Notes: generated by a model not told the origin, from the sequence alone. A stretch of DNA of 64,000 bases from Strigamia acuminata (GCA_949358305.1 OX442319.1:9796001-9860000); one strand, 5' to 3'. Positions 1-12,330 are shown, counted from the first letter of the stretch. Made by a program: numbers and translations.

Positions 1-473
1 TTATGCAACAATTGTAGCATGGCCTTTACAAGACACGGTATATAAAAACTATTTTATCTAACCTAGACCTAACCTAACGTTTTTTTTAAGATCTTAATCC
101 TTTCTGCTATATTCGCCTCCGATGTAACCTTGCGCTTTTATTGCTCTTTTGTATATGTGACGCTGCCCGTGGCCAGCACTCTCTTATTCTGACCCTAAAA
201 TAAAACACTCTTTAGTCCACTTTCAACTCATACAGTTGTCTATTTATTTCGCTGATGTATTAATCAGAGTTTAGTGTAAAAAAACACAACTTTCACCTCG
301 TCTTTGACCATTTCCAATCGTTCTCTCGTCGACCAATCGGAAACCAATATCCTGTCACGTCGGGGATCTGTCTTCCAATGCTTTGCACATAAAAATATTT
401 TTAGAAGATGAAAAATTCAATCGCACAGTGAAATGTCATAATCGCCGGTTTCGTCCAAAGCAACCAAACAAGC

Positions 474-775
474 AATGTCTTTGGCCATTTATGTTCTCAG
501 CGATGGCGACAGCGATCAAAAGAAAAATGGAAATTAATCTAGAAGCGGACGAAAACGAACCAGCGAGAAAAAAGCAAAAACGGGAAGCCATCCTGATACA
601 GTCGGAGGATGAGGAAGATGCTGCGGGAAGACCAGATCTCAATGTCCGAGACACGGTGCCCACTTTCTGGTACCGAGAAGTGGAAAAACCGGTCGTAACC
701 GTCGAGAAATATTAATTAAAAGTAGGAACGAAGGAATCAAAGCAAAGAAGGACGAATCCGAAGAAAATCGTTAAA
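474..775 (+). pseudogene. Broken fragment of a nuclear-protein gene (PRCC-like?), copy 1
   Basis: The stretch beginning at ATG 474 reads MSLAIYVLSDGDSDQ and then runs out of frame. A second block (about 580-775) encodes the motif ILIQSEDEEDAAGRPDLNV followed by RDTVPTFWYREVEKPV. The same two blocks recur before other LRR genes (4733, 46560, 48657, 62430). Compared with the best copy (46270-46748), this one lacks one base near 700, so the C-terminus stops early (VEKY), and the two blocks are joined by a deletion. The N-terminal block resembles the start of PRCC-type splicing-associated proteins, but that assignment is tentative. It is probably a dead passenger in the duplicated unit. Confidence 0.5.
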
Positions 776-943
776 ATGTGGAAAATTAGTCGAATTTCTT
801 ATGTGGCAATAAAATAAATTTGAACAATTAATTAAGTCCGAGAGAAAGCCGCTTTCTAACAATGAAATAAATTTTAGTCATTCTTCATTCGATTCATCTA
901 GATTGGAATTAGGCTTACACATGATAAGTAGTTTATAGAATAA

Positions 944-3175
944 ATGATTCCAACGTTAAAGTCTTTGACCTTAAAAGTGGTCGCAGATCTTCTGTGGGCA
1001 GCTCTTGAAGTTAGTTCTCCATCATTGGAACCAATCTTAGGGGAAGGGGAAAGTAAGTTGAAAATTTAAATAAAAATTAAATTAGTTATTCGGTATTTAA
1101 TTGATTTTCTATTTCAGAAGTGTACGACGAACTGGATGAGTTAAATATATGTGATTTACAAATGGAGCCAGACAACTTAGAAATAACTTTTCGAGTATTA
1201 ATAGAATATTTGAGTTTGCGTAAGTATTTATTTTAGTAATACGTATGTAATTTTCTACATTATTTTCTACATTTATTCTTGCAGTCACAATAAGGTTGAA
1301 ACAGGACCTCGTGCACGTTTTAAATACACGATACAAATCGTACAATTTATTCCATCTATTGCTCATGATCGAAATGGGATTTCACAATCTCGACGAATAT
1401 CACTGTTTTCACTTGAGCAGAAATTTGAGCCGCATAAACTTGCTTAAATCTGGAAAAAATGTAACATTGATAAGATCAGAAAAATGAAAAGAATCAATTA
1501 CAGATATTGATTGACAGCAATTTTGCTATCTTTATTTAAGTTCCAACTGGTCTGACTTATTCCTGGTAGATAAGACACGAAAATTGCACCACAGTGAGAA
1601 CTGACTGAGATGAATTTTATCATACGTTGGTCAATCATCAAATACAACCATAATAAACCAATTTATGATAAAATCCAACCCTGGAGCTGCCATGTCAGTT
1701 TTCACAGTCGTGTGGTTTTCATTATTCACCAGGAATAAGTGACATCAGTTGAAAATGAAACGAACATAACAAAACCGCTGTCAATCAATACCGGTCGTTG
1801 GTTTTTTTTATTTTTCTGATTTCCTGTCGAAATATCCACTCCGTTTTATAAATTAATTTTTTTTCTTGTCCATTTTTCGAAATAGAACGTCAAGTCGTTT
1901 CACTTTCGACATGACTATATATATAAATTCCCGGCCTGCAACGGATTCACACCAGAGGAAACTGTACAGTTTTTCATAACATCTTTTCCATACCTGCAAG
2001 AAATCACAGCGTGTGGACAGGTCAACGACACCTTCGACGACCACATGCTGTTTTTTATATCTAAATCGTGCCCACATTTGAAGAAGCTGATGCTGTGGTC
2101 ACTCAAAGGTGTAACGGATCAAGGAATAGAGTTTCTTTACTCACCACAATCGGTGACGAAAGAGTTGGTGGAATTGTGGCTCTACGGAACAAACGTGACT
2201 GCAAGTGGAGCCGAAAGAGCCTTAACGCACTTGACTCGTCTGGAATTCCTAGAGTGCAGACATGACGATGACACAATTCTTCTTCTGAAATCCCTGTCGG
2301 AAAAAGAGTTGGTGTTCGTCGGCTTCAAAGAAATGTCAATAAGCCTTACAGATGAGACGGAAGAAATCTATAACTCCGACAATTTGTTTCCCAAACTCCC
2401 GCAGCTTTTCCCAAATTTACGCTCCCTCGAAATCAATGCATACTTGGACAGGGAACCACAATGCTTACTTCACTTGCGATCATTACCAACAATTGAAATC
2501 TTACGTATCAAGATGACACGGGAGAGCATCAGCATGAGTTTGTTCTCATGCGATAACTATAATGACCATACCAATTTCCCTCCGAAAATGAACAATTTGA
2601 CGGAACTCCTTATAAGGAATTGCAATCTCTGTCTCCATTCAATGTTAAACGCCACACCATGTCTGCAGTCTTTGACCATTTGCGACGTGACCGATTTGGG
2701 ATGCACTCACAGTAATGAAAAAGCTACGATCAATTCGAGTGTTCTTCATTTATCACTATCGGGGACGGACGCAAGTGAATCATTAGCAATGCAGAAATGT
2801 CTGGGCTTGTGTCCCAGTATCAGAACTTTGGAATTGGAGTTGAACTTCACTGATTATGACGAAATGCAGTTCAGGATGAACTGGGTGAATTTGAAAAAGC
2901 TAACACATCTGCTTCTGAATCTGTATCCTCAGGAGCTGCATATGGAAACTGCTGCATGTCTAGCGAAGAAGTGTGAAAAGTTACAAGTGCTTAATTTGAT
3001 TCAAAAGTTACCAACAATCGAGGAAGCCGCGTATTTACAAAATCACATTCCCCGTGTTAAAGTTATGCATTGTCCTACGGCCCATGGAGTTGCTTGGTTT
3101 AAAGATGAAAAGATTTCACCATGTTGTTTATGTCAGGCTTACGAGTCCAATGACCGGTGCCTAACACCTGATTAA
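944..3175 (+). CDS. LRR family gene, copy 1 (four exons)
   Basis: Gene model by GT-AG introns and comparison with sister copies: exons 944-1052, 1118-1219, 1285-1460 and 1886-3175, phases consistent, about 558 aa. Exon 1 starts MIPTLKSLTLKVVADLLWAA; this L-rich stretch resembles a BC-box (elongin-binding) helix with Thr where Cys is usual. Exons 2-3 are a helical linker ending NLLKSGKN. Exon 4 is an LRR array of the Cys-containing (FBXL/ZYG11-like) kind, with CPHLKKL, VTDQGIEFLYSPQSVTKEL and VTASGAERALTHLTRLEFL. It ends in a conserved tail, WFKDEKISPCCLCQAYES. No signal peptide or membrane segment is seen. A role as substrate receptor of a ubiquitin ligase is inference only. An alternative is read-through of exon 3 to the stop at 1485, giving a short protein. 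Confidence 0.75.
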
Positions 3176-3388
3176 ATCAATGTCTACTTAATTTTGTCAG
3201 ACACAGTAGTCCCTCGAATTTTTTAAATAACTTAAGGATTAAAGTGATATAATTCTGATATTGCCAACGAGTTCTATCAATTCAAAATGTTTCGTGTTTT
3301 TTGGGAGAGAATGATTTAAATTTGCACACTTTTATTTTTCTAGTTATTTAGTAACATTAATTACAGCTTTACTAAAATCATTTCCAAT

Positions 3389-3670
3389 TTAACAGATAAT
3401 TATACACAGTGTGGGGGCACTTGCAATGACACCAGATGGAATCTTTCGGACAACGGTCAGGGCTTGGATATCTTCGGAGGTGACCTTGAATCGAGGAATT
3501 TGACCCATTGGTGTGGCCGTAAGTTCGGGATTCGATCCTCTAAATTGCCGCACAGCCATTCCCGGTGGCCAGCGATGGGCCTGTAAGCACTGGGTGATGT
3601 CATCGCCCATAATCCTTACAAAGAAATCAGACGAGGCTACCCCACTGGCTGTAATCCACCTTGAACAGAC
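3389..3670 (-). pseudogene. Remnant of the 52.6-53.5 kb ORF (C-terminal part), copy 1
   Basis: On the minus strand this encodes GDDITQCLQAHRWPPGMAV and RQFRGSNPELTATPMGQIP, closely matching the C-terminus of the 328-aa ORF at 52558-53544. It continues past that ORF's stop with TSEDIQALTVVRKIPSGVI, so the original protein was longer. It lies just downstream of LRR copy 1, as equivalent pieces do behind copies 2 and 4, so it travelled with the duplication unit. Function is unknown. Confidence 0.6.
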
Positions 3671-3689
3671 CTAACTTAAAAATGGTTGC

Positions 3690-3800
3690 TTTCACTTGTA
3701 AGTTAAGCATTGATCAATTCGAGTGTTGTTCATTTATCACTAGCAGGGTGTAATGAAAGTGAAACAGTAGCAATGCATAAATGTCTGTGTAGAGGTCTGA
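3690..3800 (+). pseudogene. Scrap of LRR exon 4
   Basis: About 100 bp matches the part of exon 4 encoding NSSVVHLSL through AMQKCLG in the intact copies (note the shared string tcgagtgttgttcatttatc). It is isolated and has no flanking exon sequence. It shows that a further LRR copy once lay between copies 1 and 2. Confidence 0.55.
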
Positions 3801-3809
3801 CTCAGATAT

Positions 3810-4590
3810 GCACATCATTTCAGTGTTTGCATTGAACTACTTTATTCTACGTGTTTGTTTACATCAAAGGGGCGTTGACCGCCAGGTGTAAATACAGTTA
3901 GTACGCCATCTAGTGGCAACTTATATAATCAGAACACAACAATAATATTGCTGTGAAAAAATGTAATTTCTTGCCATTTTTCTAACAACAGTGACAAAAT
4001 AAAACTCCCTTTTCCCTTAACCCGATCATTTTTAATCCTATGCAAAATAAACTAATAGATGAAAATGATTCTACCCTTGAACTACTTTATGAATATCACT
4101 TCAATGACTATTCTCCAGTATGAGTTGCAAAATATTTTTTAAATATCTTTTCTGACCGTAGAAATAAGGACAAATATGGCGTTCAATGCTTGTTCTTCTG
4201 AATGAATTGTTAAAAGACATCGCGGATTCTTAGACAGGCTTGTGGAACTGATAAATCCAGAAAACTATAATAAAAAAAAAGAAAAAAGTAATTTTCACAA
4301 TATATAAACTTTAGTAACGTTATATCTTACTGTACCTCAATTCTTGCAAAAATACCAAATAATTTTTCTCAACTGCAAAAGCGCGAGGTGAGTTTGAGTC
4401 GTGGCTTCGTCCCCCCAATGGAACACAACCAATGGAGGGGGTCAGGGGAAGGGCATTGTGATGACGACCTTGGGAATACAGAAGATGGTATTTTGCATAA
4501 AAGATAAATTGAAATGAACGTTCAGTTCAAACAATTAAACACCAAAATTTTTCAAAACTTTCTACAGACATCTGAACAACTAATATCCAG
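3810..4590. other. Intergenic, no recognised feature
   Basis: AT-rich sequence with no reading frame or repeat I recognise. A GC-richer patch at about 4385-4480 looks like a decayed insertion but has no identifiable ends. Confidence 0.4.
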
Positions 4591-4860
4591 TCACGTCGGG
4601 GATCCGTCCTTCAATGCTTTGTATTTTGAACATAAAAATATTTTCAGGAGATTAAAAATTCATTCACCCCGATTCAATCACGCAGTGAAATGTCACAGTC
4701 GCCGGTCTCGTCCAAAGCAACCAAACAACCAATGTCTTTGGCCATTTATGGTATCAGCGATAGCGATCAAAGCGACGACGAAATTATCAATTAAACAATT
4801 AAACAATTAATTAAATACGAGACAAAGCCGCTTTCTTACAATGAAATAAAGTTTAGTCAT
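4590..4860 (+). pseudogene. Broken PRCC-like fragment, copy 2
   Basis: From ATG 4733 it reads MSLAIYGISDSDQSDDE, the cleanest version of the N-terminal block, then stops after IIN. The downstream ILIQSED block is deleted here. Flanking sequence (about 4590-4720 and 4815-4920) aligns with the regions before LRR copies 1, 3, 4 and 8. Confidence 0.5.
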
Positions 4861-4922
4861 TCTTCATTCGATTCATCGAGATTGTAATTAGGCTTACACA
4901 TGATAAGTAGTTTGTAGATTAA

Positions 4923-7718
4923 ATGATTCCTACATTAAAGTCTTTGACCTTAAAAGTGGTCGCAGATCTTCTGTGGGCTGCTCTTGAAGTTAGTTCTCCA
5001 TCCTTGGAACGAATATTAGGGGAAAGTAGGTCAAAAATTTAAATAAAAATAAAATTAGTTATTAGGTATTTAATTGATTGTCTATTTCAGATGTGTACTA
5101 TGGAATGGAAGAATTAAATATTTCTGATTTACAAATGGAGCCAGACAACTTAGAAATAACTTTTCCAGTATTAATCGAATATTTGAGTTTGTGTAAGTAA
5201 TTATTTTAGTAATACGTGTATAATTTTCTACATTATTTTCTACATTTATTCTTGCAGCCAGTTTTGAAAGCTTGAAACTGGACCTCGCGCACGTTTTAAA
5301 TACCGGTACACGATACAAATCGTACAATTTATTCCATCTATTGCTCATGATCGAATTGGGATTTCACCATCTCGACGAGAACCAGTGTATTCACTTGAGT
5401 AGAAATTTGAGCCGCATAAACTTGCTTAAATTTGGCAAAAAAGTAACATTGATAAAATCAGAAAAATGAAAAATACCAATTACCAATATATTGATTGACA
5501 GCAATTTTGCTATCTTCATTAAATTTCCAACTGGTATGACTTATGGCAAGCGTTAATTCCACAGAAATTCTGTGGAATTAACCACGTGTTATTTCCACAG
5601 AATTTCTAGAGAGATTATGTAAAAATTAAAAAAAAAAAAATTTATTTAACGAATTTAATACATAGCACCTACACGATCTGCATACGTGCAGATTTTCTGT
5701 GGAATTTACATGGGTATTTCTGTGGAAATATCTGTAATTTCCACAGAAAGCCTATGTAAATTCCGAATAGATATAATTACTTTTATCTATTTATTAAAAG
5801 TTAAATTTTTAGAAACTTTTATTTTAATTATTTTAAACAATGAAAATCTGCGAAGTACGCTATTATAATTCAATTAGTGGCACTGGTTTCTTGCACCGAT
5901 ATCCACAATACCACATCCCTATTGGATGTTGCGCTCTGCACGTATGTCGATCGTTTAGGTGCTATGCAGCAGAGCTACGGCATTTGTCAATGATACACAT
6001 TTCTTAATGTATTAAATTCATTAAATAAAAGTTTTTTTTAATTTTTACATCATCTCTATAGAATTTCTGTGGAAATAACATACAGATACTCGGCATTTAC
6101 ACAGAAATTCTGTGGAAATAACACGTGGTTATTTCCACAGAATTTCTGTGGGTTTAACCACTCCGATGACTTATTCCTGGTAGATAAGACACGAAAATTG
6201 CAGCACAGTGAAAACTTACTGAGATGAATTTTATCATACTTGTATGTTGGTCAAGCATCAAATTTAACCATAATAAAACAATACATGATAAAATCCAACC
6301 CTGCAGCTGCCATGTCAGTTTTCCCAGTCGTGTGATTTTCATTATTTACCAGGAATAAGTCACATCAGTTGAAAAACAAACGAACATAACAAAACCGCGG
6401 TCGTTGGTTTTTTTCATTTTTCTGATTTTCTGTCGAAATATCCACTCCGTTGAATAAATTAATTTTTTTTCTCTTCTATTTTTCGAAACAGACCGTCAAG
6501 ACGGTATGCTTTCCAGATGAAAAGATATATAAATTTCCGGCCCGGAACGGATTCACACCAATGGAAACTGTACAGTTTTTCATAACATCTTTTCCCTACT
6601 TGCAAGAAATCACAGTGCGTGGAAGGATCAACGAAACCTTCGACGACCACATGCTGTTTTTTATATCTAAATCGTGTCCACATTTGAAGAAGCTAATCCT
6701 GCGGTATTTGCCTGGTGTAACGGATCAAGGAATAGAGTTTCTTTACTCACCACAATCGGTGACGAAAGAGTTGGTGGAATTGTGGGTTCAGGGAACACAC
6801 GTGACTGCAAGTGGAGCCGAGAGAGCCTTAACGCACTTGACTCGTCTCGAATACTTAAAGTGCCGCAATGGCAATGACACAATTCGTCTTCTGAAATCCC
6901 TGTCAGAACAAGAGTTGATGTTCGTCGGCTTCAATGAATTGGCACTAAGATTTACAGATTGGACGAATAAAATCTACAACTGCGACGATTTGTTTCGAAA
7001 ACTCCCGCAGATTTTCCCAAATTTACGCTCCCTCCAAATCGAAGAGGACGTGAACAAGCAAACAGATTGCTTACTTCACTTGCGATCTTTAACAAAAATT
7101 GAAGAATTACAGCTTCATACCAGCCAAAGTGTGTTCCCATGCGACCACTCCAATCTCTATCCGAAAATGAACAATTTGACGGAACTTCTTTTATGTTGTT
7201 TCAATCTCTGTTGTATCCATTCAATGTTAAAAGCCACACCAAATCTACAGTCTTTGACCATTACGAGCGTGACCGATTTCGGATGCACTCACAGTTATGA
7301 TAAAATTGCCGCTGTCAATTCGAGTGTTGTTCATTTATCAGTAGAGACTCCTCAAAGTTATAAATGTCTGGGCATGTGTCCCAGTATTAAAACCTTGATA
7401 TTGACTGGAAGCGACGAAATGAAGTTCAGGATGTACTGTGTGAATTTGGAAAATCTAACGCATCTGTGTCTGGATATGCTGTTTATGGAAACTGCTGTAT
7501 GTTTAGCGGAGAACTGTGAAAAGTTACAAGTGCTTAATTTGATTTATGAGTCACCAATAAGCGAGGAAGCGGCGTGGTTACAACAACACATTCCCGGTGT
7601 TAAGGTTACGTATTACTATCACGCCCGTGGAGTTCATTGGTTTAAAGATGAAGAGATTTCACCATGTTGTTTATGCCAGGCTTACGAATCCAATGACCGG
7701 TATCTAATACCTGATTAA
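4923..7718 (+). CDS. LRR family gene, copy 2 (four exons, transposon in intron 3)
   Basis: Exons 4923-5025, 5091-5192, 5258-5442 and 6492-7718; phases agree and the protein is about 538 aa. Exon 1 is nearly identical to copy 1. Exon 3 carries a short in-frame insertion (NTGTRY against NTRY). Exon 4 contains the same LRR units (CPHLKKLILRYLPGVTDQGI, ASGAERALTHLTRLEYL) and the tail WFKDEEISPCCLCQAYES. Intron 3 is lengthened to about 1 kb by the 621-bp inverted-repeat element at 5545-6165. The open frame of more than 400 codons in exon 4, while flanking DNA has diverged, argues that the gene is or recently was functional. Confidence 0.75.
5545..6165. mobile_element. 621-bp terminal-inverted-repeat element (Mutator-like MITE)
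   Basis: Sequence comparison with other LRR introns gives the exact insertion. The direct repeat atgacttat (9 bp) flanks it at 5536-5544 and 6166-6174 and is present once in sister introns. The ends are inverted and rich in the palindrome ccacagaaattctgtgg; further inverted copies of this motif lie inside (about 5690-5750 and 6055-6145). It has no long open frame. A 9-bp target duplication with long inverted ends is typical of Mutator-like (MULE) elements, so I class it as a non-autonomous MULE. Confidence 0.8.
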
Positions 7719-7760
7719 ATTAATGTCTACTTAATTTTGTCAGACACAGCTTTACTAAAA

Positions 7761-8030
7761 TCATTTCCAATTTAACACATAATTACACAGTGGGGGCACT
7801 TGCAATGACACCAGGTGGACACCAATGACACCAGGTGGAATCTTTCGGACAACAGTCGCGGTTAGCAAATCTTCAGAGGTGACTTTGGGGCGAAGAATTT
7901 GACCCATTGGTGTGGCCGTAAGTTCGGAATTCGATCTTCTAAATTGGCGCACAGCCATTCCCAGTGGCCAGAGTTGGGGCTGTAAGCACTGGGTGATGTC
8001 ATCGCCAATGATCCTGTGACGGAATAAAAC
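7761..8030 (-). pseudogene. Remnant of the 52.6-53.5 kb ORF, copy 2
   Basis: Encodes IIGDDITQCLQPQLWPLGMAV and then SNSELTATPMGQILRPKV on the minus strand, matching the C-terminus of the 328-aa ORF at 52558-53544. A small internal duplication near 7800-7835 (gacaccaggtgga twice) breaks it, and homology ends near 8015. Confidence 0.55.
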
Positions 8031-8059
8031 CGTAATTATCAAAGCCATATACCATCAAT

Positions 8060-8760
8060 AGATTGCGCTTCTAAATATTAGCGGCAAGTTCGAATGTTTC
8101 GATGGCTAGTTGCGATTTTTTATTTGTGATGACTGTGGACGGGAATAATGCATTGTGGGTGTATTATATTAAAAGTGGGATTTTGTGTACTTGGGATATA
8201 CGGTCAATCCTTTGGATGAGCTTTATTTCGGCTTATGTGCGACGTGACACTATTTCTAACAACAGATGGCGTGAAATTAAATGTTATATCGGGTTTTAGT
8301 TATGCCCGGCAGCCTCATATTTTTCTATCACTTGCTTTCATCCACCACGCGTTTTACAGTTGTATCTTATAACCTTATTCGATCTTATCAGAATTGAGAT
8401 AATTGTGATGTAGATAAAATTGCCAAAGCAAACAATGTTATTGACTTTGTTTTTAAACAGTGTGCTTATCCTCAAGTCTGTTCGAGGATCTTTGCTCTAC
8501 TGTACCGTGCCACAAACACAATTCGAGGTCGTGGTCATAAGAAAACCTGATTTCCTGAATACCCAATTCAATGGACAAAAAATAAAATTTTCACTTGATT
8601 ACTGTGAGAAAATGATATAGCACAAATATTCATAAAAAGTATGAACCGAATGTTTGATCTTCGTTTAATTCCAGAATTACGTTACTGAAGTTTGTATTTG
8701 TAAAAATTACTTTTTACAGTTTTTATTTATTTATTATAGTTTGCTCTGTCTTTCAGTTCC
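8060..8760. other. Boundary of the LRR unit; no recognised gene
   Basis: Small frames at 8102-8299 and 8420-8620 have no recognisable domain and no sister copy in the window. LRR-unit homology ends near 8015 and Rad23-linked duplicate sequence begins near 8760. Confidence 0.35.
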
Positions 8761-8889
8761 ACAAGTTCGTCCAAAGATCTGGAATACACTACCCACTTTT
8801 TTAAGGTGATACTTGCTGAAAATAAAGATGGGAGTTACCGGTTGTAATGCTACAGGTTTAATAATGGGCCATTAAAGGTGGGATAAATT

Positions 8890-9300
8890 AGAATAAAAAT
8901 TGGCAGAATATTTTAATTTATAGTGAAATTTGACTGAAATTTGGCCTAAAACCTGCATTTATAGTGAAATTTGACTGAAATTCGGCCTAAAACCTGCATT
9001 TATAGTGAAATTTGACTGAAATTCGGCCTAAAACCTGCATTTATAGTGAAATTTGACTAAAATTCGGCCTAAAACCTGCATTTATAGTGAAATTTGAATA
9101 AAATTAGGCCTAAAACCTGCATTTATAGTGAAATTTGACTGAAATTCGGCCTAAAACCTGCGTTTATAATGAAATTTTATTGAAATTCGGCCGAAAGTTC
9201 GAATAAAAGTGAAATTTGTCAATAAATTCGGCCGAAAGTTTGAATAAAAGTGAAATTTGTCGATAAATTCGGCCGAAAATGTGAGTTAGAACATTTGAGT
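8890..9300 (+). repeat. 41-bp tandem repeat (Rad23-linked), locus 1
   Basis: About nine to ten units built on tatagtgaaatttgactg followed by aaattcggcctaaaacctgc; the last units shift to a variant with ggccgaaagtt. The same array, in the same order relative to a Rad23 UBA fragment, recurs at 34780-35150, so it was duplicated with that fragment. Confidence 0.85.
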
Positions 9301-9436
9301 GTTGGAGCGAAATTTGATATTCACCTGAAATTAACTAAAAATCATAAGCAATTTTCACCAATTACGTGTTAAATGTTAATTAATAGTTGACTTTCTTCTT
9401 GTTAATTTGTAGTCCAAGCGCCATTTCAGCAGAATT

Positions 9437-9770
9437 ATCAGCAAGTAGTTTATTGGAAGCAGAATCGCAGTTATTGATGGGCGAGGAATACCAACGAATG
9501 ATCCAACCAACAGATTGTGGACATGAGCTACGATCGGGAGCCCGTAGAAGGAGCACTTAAAGCTAGTTTCATTAATCCGGACAGAGCAGTCGAGTATTTG
9601 CTGACTGTACGACTTGATCTATCGAATTTAACCCCAAAAAATTTGTCATTTGATTTGCCTTTTATTTGTAGGGAATTCCAGCGTCATTTCTGGAAGAAGT
9701 TCCAGCACCCGCAGCGAATACGATTAATTCTTCAAATCATTAAGATCTGGCTCGAATGAAACCGGGGGTC
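9437..9770 (+). pseudogene. Rad23: Rad23 UBA1 fragment, copy a (frameshifted)
   Basis: After an acceptor-like tttcag the sequence encodes [20 protein letters not shown], matching the better copy at 37609. The run then hits a 4-bp insertion near 9505 (caaccaacag against caacag) and goes out of frame before the UBA helix motif. The following exon (from gggaattccag near 9671) is also recognisable. The intron between them is kept, so this is a genomic duplicate, not a retrocopy. Confidence 0.75.
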
Positions 9771-9774
9771 CGGA

Positions 9775-9935
9775 CGTAGGGAGCCGTCCATAAATTACGT
9801 AACGCTGATTTTTCAATTTTTAGATCTCCTCCCCCCCCTGTAACAAGGTCGTAACAAATCCACAACCCCCCCCCCCCTACCATATTACGTAACAAAACTG
9901 ACCACTCCCCCCAAAAAAATTTTTTTATACAAGCT
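9775..9935. mobile_element. Poly-C-rich transposon end (unclassified)
   Basis: The block gccgtccataaattacgtaa followed by long C runs (9830-9836, 9867-9878, 9906-9912) and another attacgtaac resembles terminal sequence of DNA transposons common in arthropod genomes. I see no matching opposite end or target duplication, so the class and boundaries are open. Confidence 0.35.
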
Positions 9936-9944
9936 TATAATACA

Positions 9945-10070
9945 AAATTTTACAAAAATTTAAAATTTTTTACAAAAGTTTAAAATTTTTACAAAAGTTT
10001 AAAATTTTTACAAAAGTTTAAAATTTTTACAAAAGTTTAAAATTTTTACAAAAGTTTCAAAGAAATTTCA
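9945..10070 (+). repeat. 18-19-bp tandem repeat
   Basis: About six units of aaaatttttacaaaagttt, decaying toward 10100. No coding content. Confidence 0.75.
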
Positions 10071-10249
10071 AAAATGTAGAAAAAAAATTTCAAAAATTTA
10101 AATTATTTTACAAAAATTTAAAATTAACAATAATAAATTGAAACAATAAAAGTAAAATTTGCACGGAGATTTAAACGACCAAAACGCCAAAATAATACAG
10201 CTAATCTCAAAAACGCCAATTTTTTACAGCAAAGCCAATACCGCAAATA

Positions 10250-10610
10250 TCCGAAGATAACCGAAAGTAACAGCAAATAACCAAAAATAACCGAAAATTA
10301 CCAAAATAACCAAGAATAACAGCAAATAACAAGAGAAAAATTTCCGACAATACCAGAAAATAATCGAAAATTACCAGAAAAATAGAAAATCCCAGGAAAG
10401 AACAAAAAATACCAGCAAATAACCAAAAATTCCAAAAATAAAAAATAGCTAAAAATTACCAAAATAACCAAAAGTAATAGCAAATAACAATCGAAAATTT
10501 CCGAAAATTACCAAAATAACCATAAGTAACAACAAATTCCCGAATATAACAGAAAATCATCAAAAACTACCAAAAAAATTGAAAAGAACAGCAAATAACA
10601 AAAAATTGAA
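10250..10610 (+). repeat. Low-complexity repeat of ataaccaaaa-type words
   Basis: An irregular array of short words (aaccgaaaatta, ccaaaataacc, cagcaaataac). It yields a spurious hydrophobic frame on the minus strand. Confidence 0.7.
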
Positions 10611-10867
10611 GGTAATGGTTTGGCGGTTTTAGGATTTGATGTATTATTTTGGCAGTGATGGGTTAGCAGTAAAAACCTTGGCGGTATTGAATGGGCGGTG
10701 GTATCATGCTATGCTACGCAGCTAAAACACTTTACAATAAATGCACATATTTAAAACATTTAAAAAAATTGTACCGGTAAGTATAAATTATAATTACACC
10801 CACTTTTGTTCTTACACGGTAGATACGTTCCAAAAAAAGTGTAAAATAAACCATAAATATAGAAACT

Positions 10868-10986
10868 AGCTGCATTCAAAAAATCGTGTTGCAATAATTA
10901 TTGCAGGTGTTTGTGTTTTTGTTTTGTCATAAAAGGTGTTGTAGATGTTTTTGTTTTGTGATGTTAAACGACTTTTGAATGCAGCT
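10868..10986. mobile_element. 119-bp MITE with inverted ends
   Basis: The left end agctgcattcaaaaaatcgt is mirrored by the right end acgacttttgaatgcagct. The element is the same length as the MITE at 42871-42989, and its ends share the core tgcattcaa with it. No coding capacity. Confidence 0.6.
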
Positions 10987-12124
10987 GTTGTGTAAAAATA
11001 AAATTGAATTACTATTTTAGACCATGTTAAATTAAAACCGTGCAAAAACAGAATTGGGTATATGTGCCTAAATTGAAATACAGTACAGTCCTTAATTATT
11101 TCCACACTTGTTAAAATAACACGAAAAATATTTTTGCACTGAATCTTCCTACACAAAATATAATGTTTTTATAATCGTGCCGTGTCTTTGGTCTAATGTC
11201 CACTTGCTGCCATCCGCGTTAATGTCCACTTGCTGCCATCTGCATTGATGATGATGTCTATCTACACGTTACTGCAGTCTGTCTCCAGCTAACGATGTTC
11301 CAATTAGGTTTCTCAGCAACATGCAAAAAATTTCTAAAGTCTAAAAAATTTTTTTTCACTATAAAAAAATATCCATGTCGTATTGAGCTAAAAAAAACTT
11401 ACACACTTCTTCTAATTGTCAGGAAAGCAGACTTGATGCTTAAACAACTGCAACTCATATACCTGTAATCGACTGTAAATATAAAATAATCAATCAAAAT
11501 TCAAGGTAAATGTATTTTTTCAAATGTTTCTAACATACCGATGTTAATCTGATGCAAACCTATTTGATGTCCCAATTGTCTGTCCTTTATATCTTCATTG
11601 GGTGGCTAGATGTTCACTCCTCACTGGTTGCCAGCACTGAATCAATCCACAATCCCTCCAACCAATTTCGTGGCACGTCCGAGGTGGGCAGGAGAAACTC
11701 CTCCGATTTGGCTTCCCAGCAATGTCCATTTGCGTTCTCCATATCTGATGTAGTGTGCAGATGTCCGCTGTCTTCTTGCACGGTCCGTCCGACTGTCCAC
11801 TGCTTGCACAGTCCGTCTGTCCATCCAACCAGTGCCCTTTCGGTTCTTCCGTACATCCAGTGTCCTCTTGGTTCGTCCGCTGTATGAATGCACATAATTC
11901 AAATAAAATGTACAATTATACATATCAAAAGTATGAATAAAGAAATTTACTACCTAATCAGAAGAACAAAGATCTGTCATGAATATTTTCCAAGCATCCT
12001 ACCGTTCCAAAGGCTGACCTTCAAACCTGCTAATGGTGATCCAAAGACTGCATGCAATCCGAATTGGCTTCCCAGCAATGTCCATTTACGCCTTCCATAT
12101 GTGATATAGTGTGCATGTCCGCTG

Positions 12125-12330
12125 TCTTCTTGCACAGTCCGTTCGTCCGTCCACTGCTTGCTCAGTCCGTCCGTCCGTCCACTGCTTGCTCAGTCCGTCC
12201 GTCCGTCCACTGCTTGCTCAGTCCGTCCGTCCGTCCGTCCACTGCTTGCTCAGTCCGTCCGTCCGTCTGTCCACTGCTTGCTCAGTCCGTCCGTCCGTCC
12301 GTCCACTGCTTGCTCAGTCCGTCCATTCGT
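12125..12330 (+). repeat. gtcc-based minisatellite
   Basis: The word ccactgcttgctcag occurs at 12151, 12179, 12207, 12239, 12271 and 12303. Spacing steps from 28 to 32 bp by addition of one gtcc, showing slippage in 4-bp quanta. It sits inside R1 copy A. Confidence 0.9.

Noticed and set aside
383-715. 110-aa ORF as a complete gene
   Set aside because: Comparison with four other copies shows it joins out-of-frame pieces and stops early through a one-base loss.
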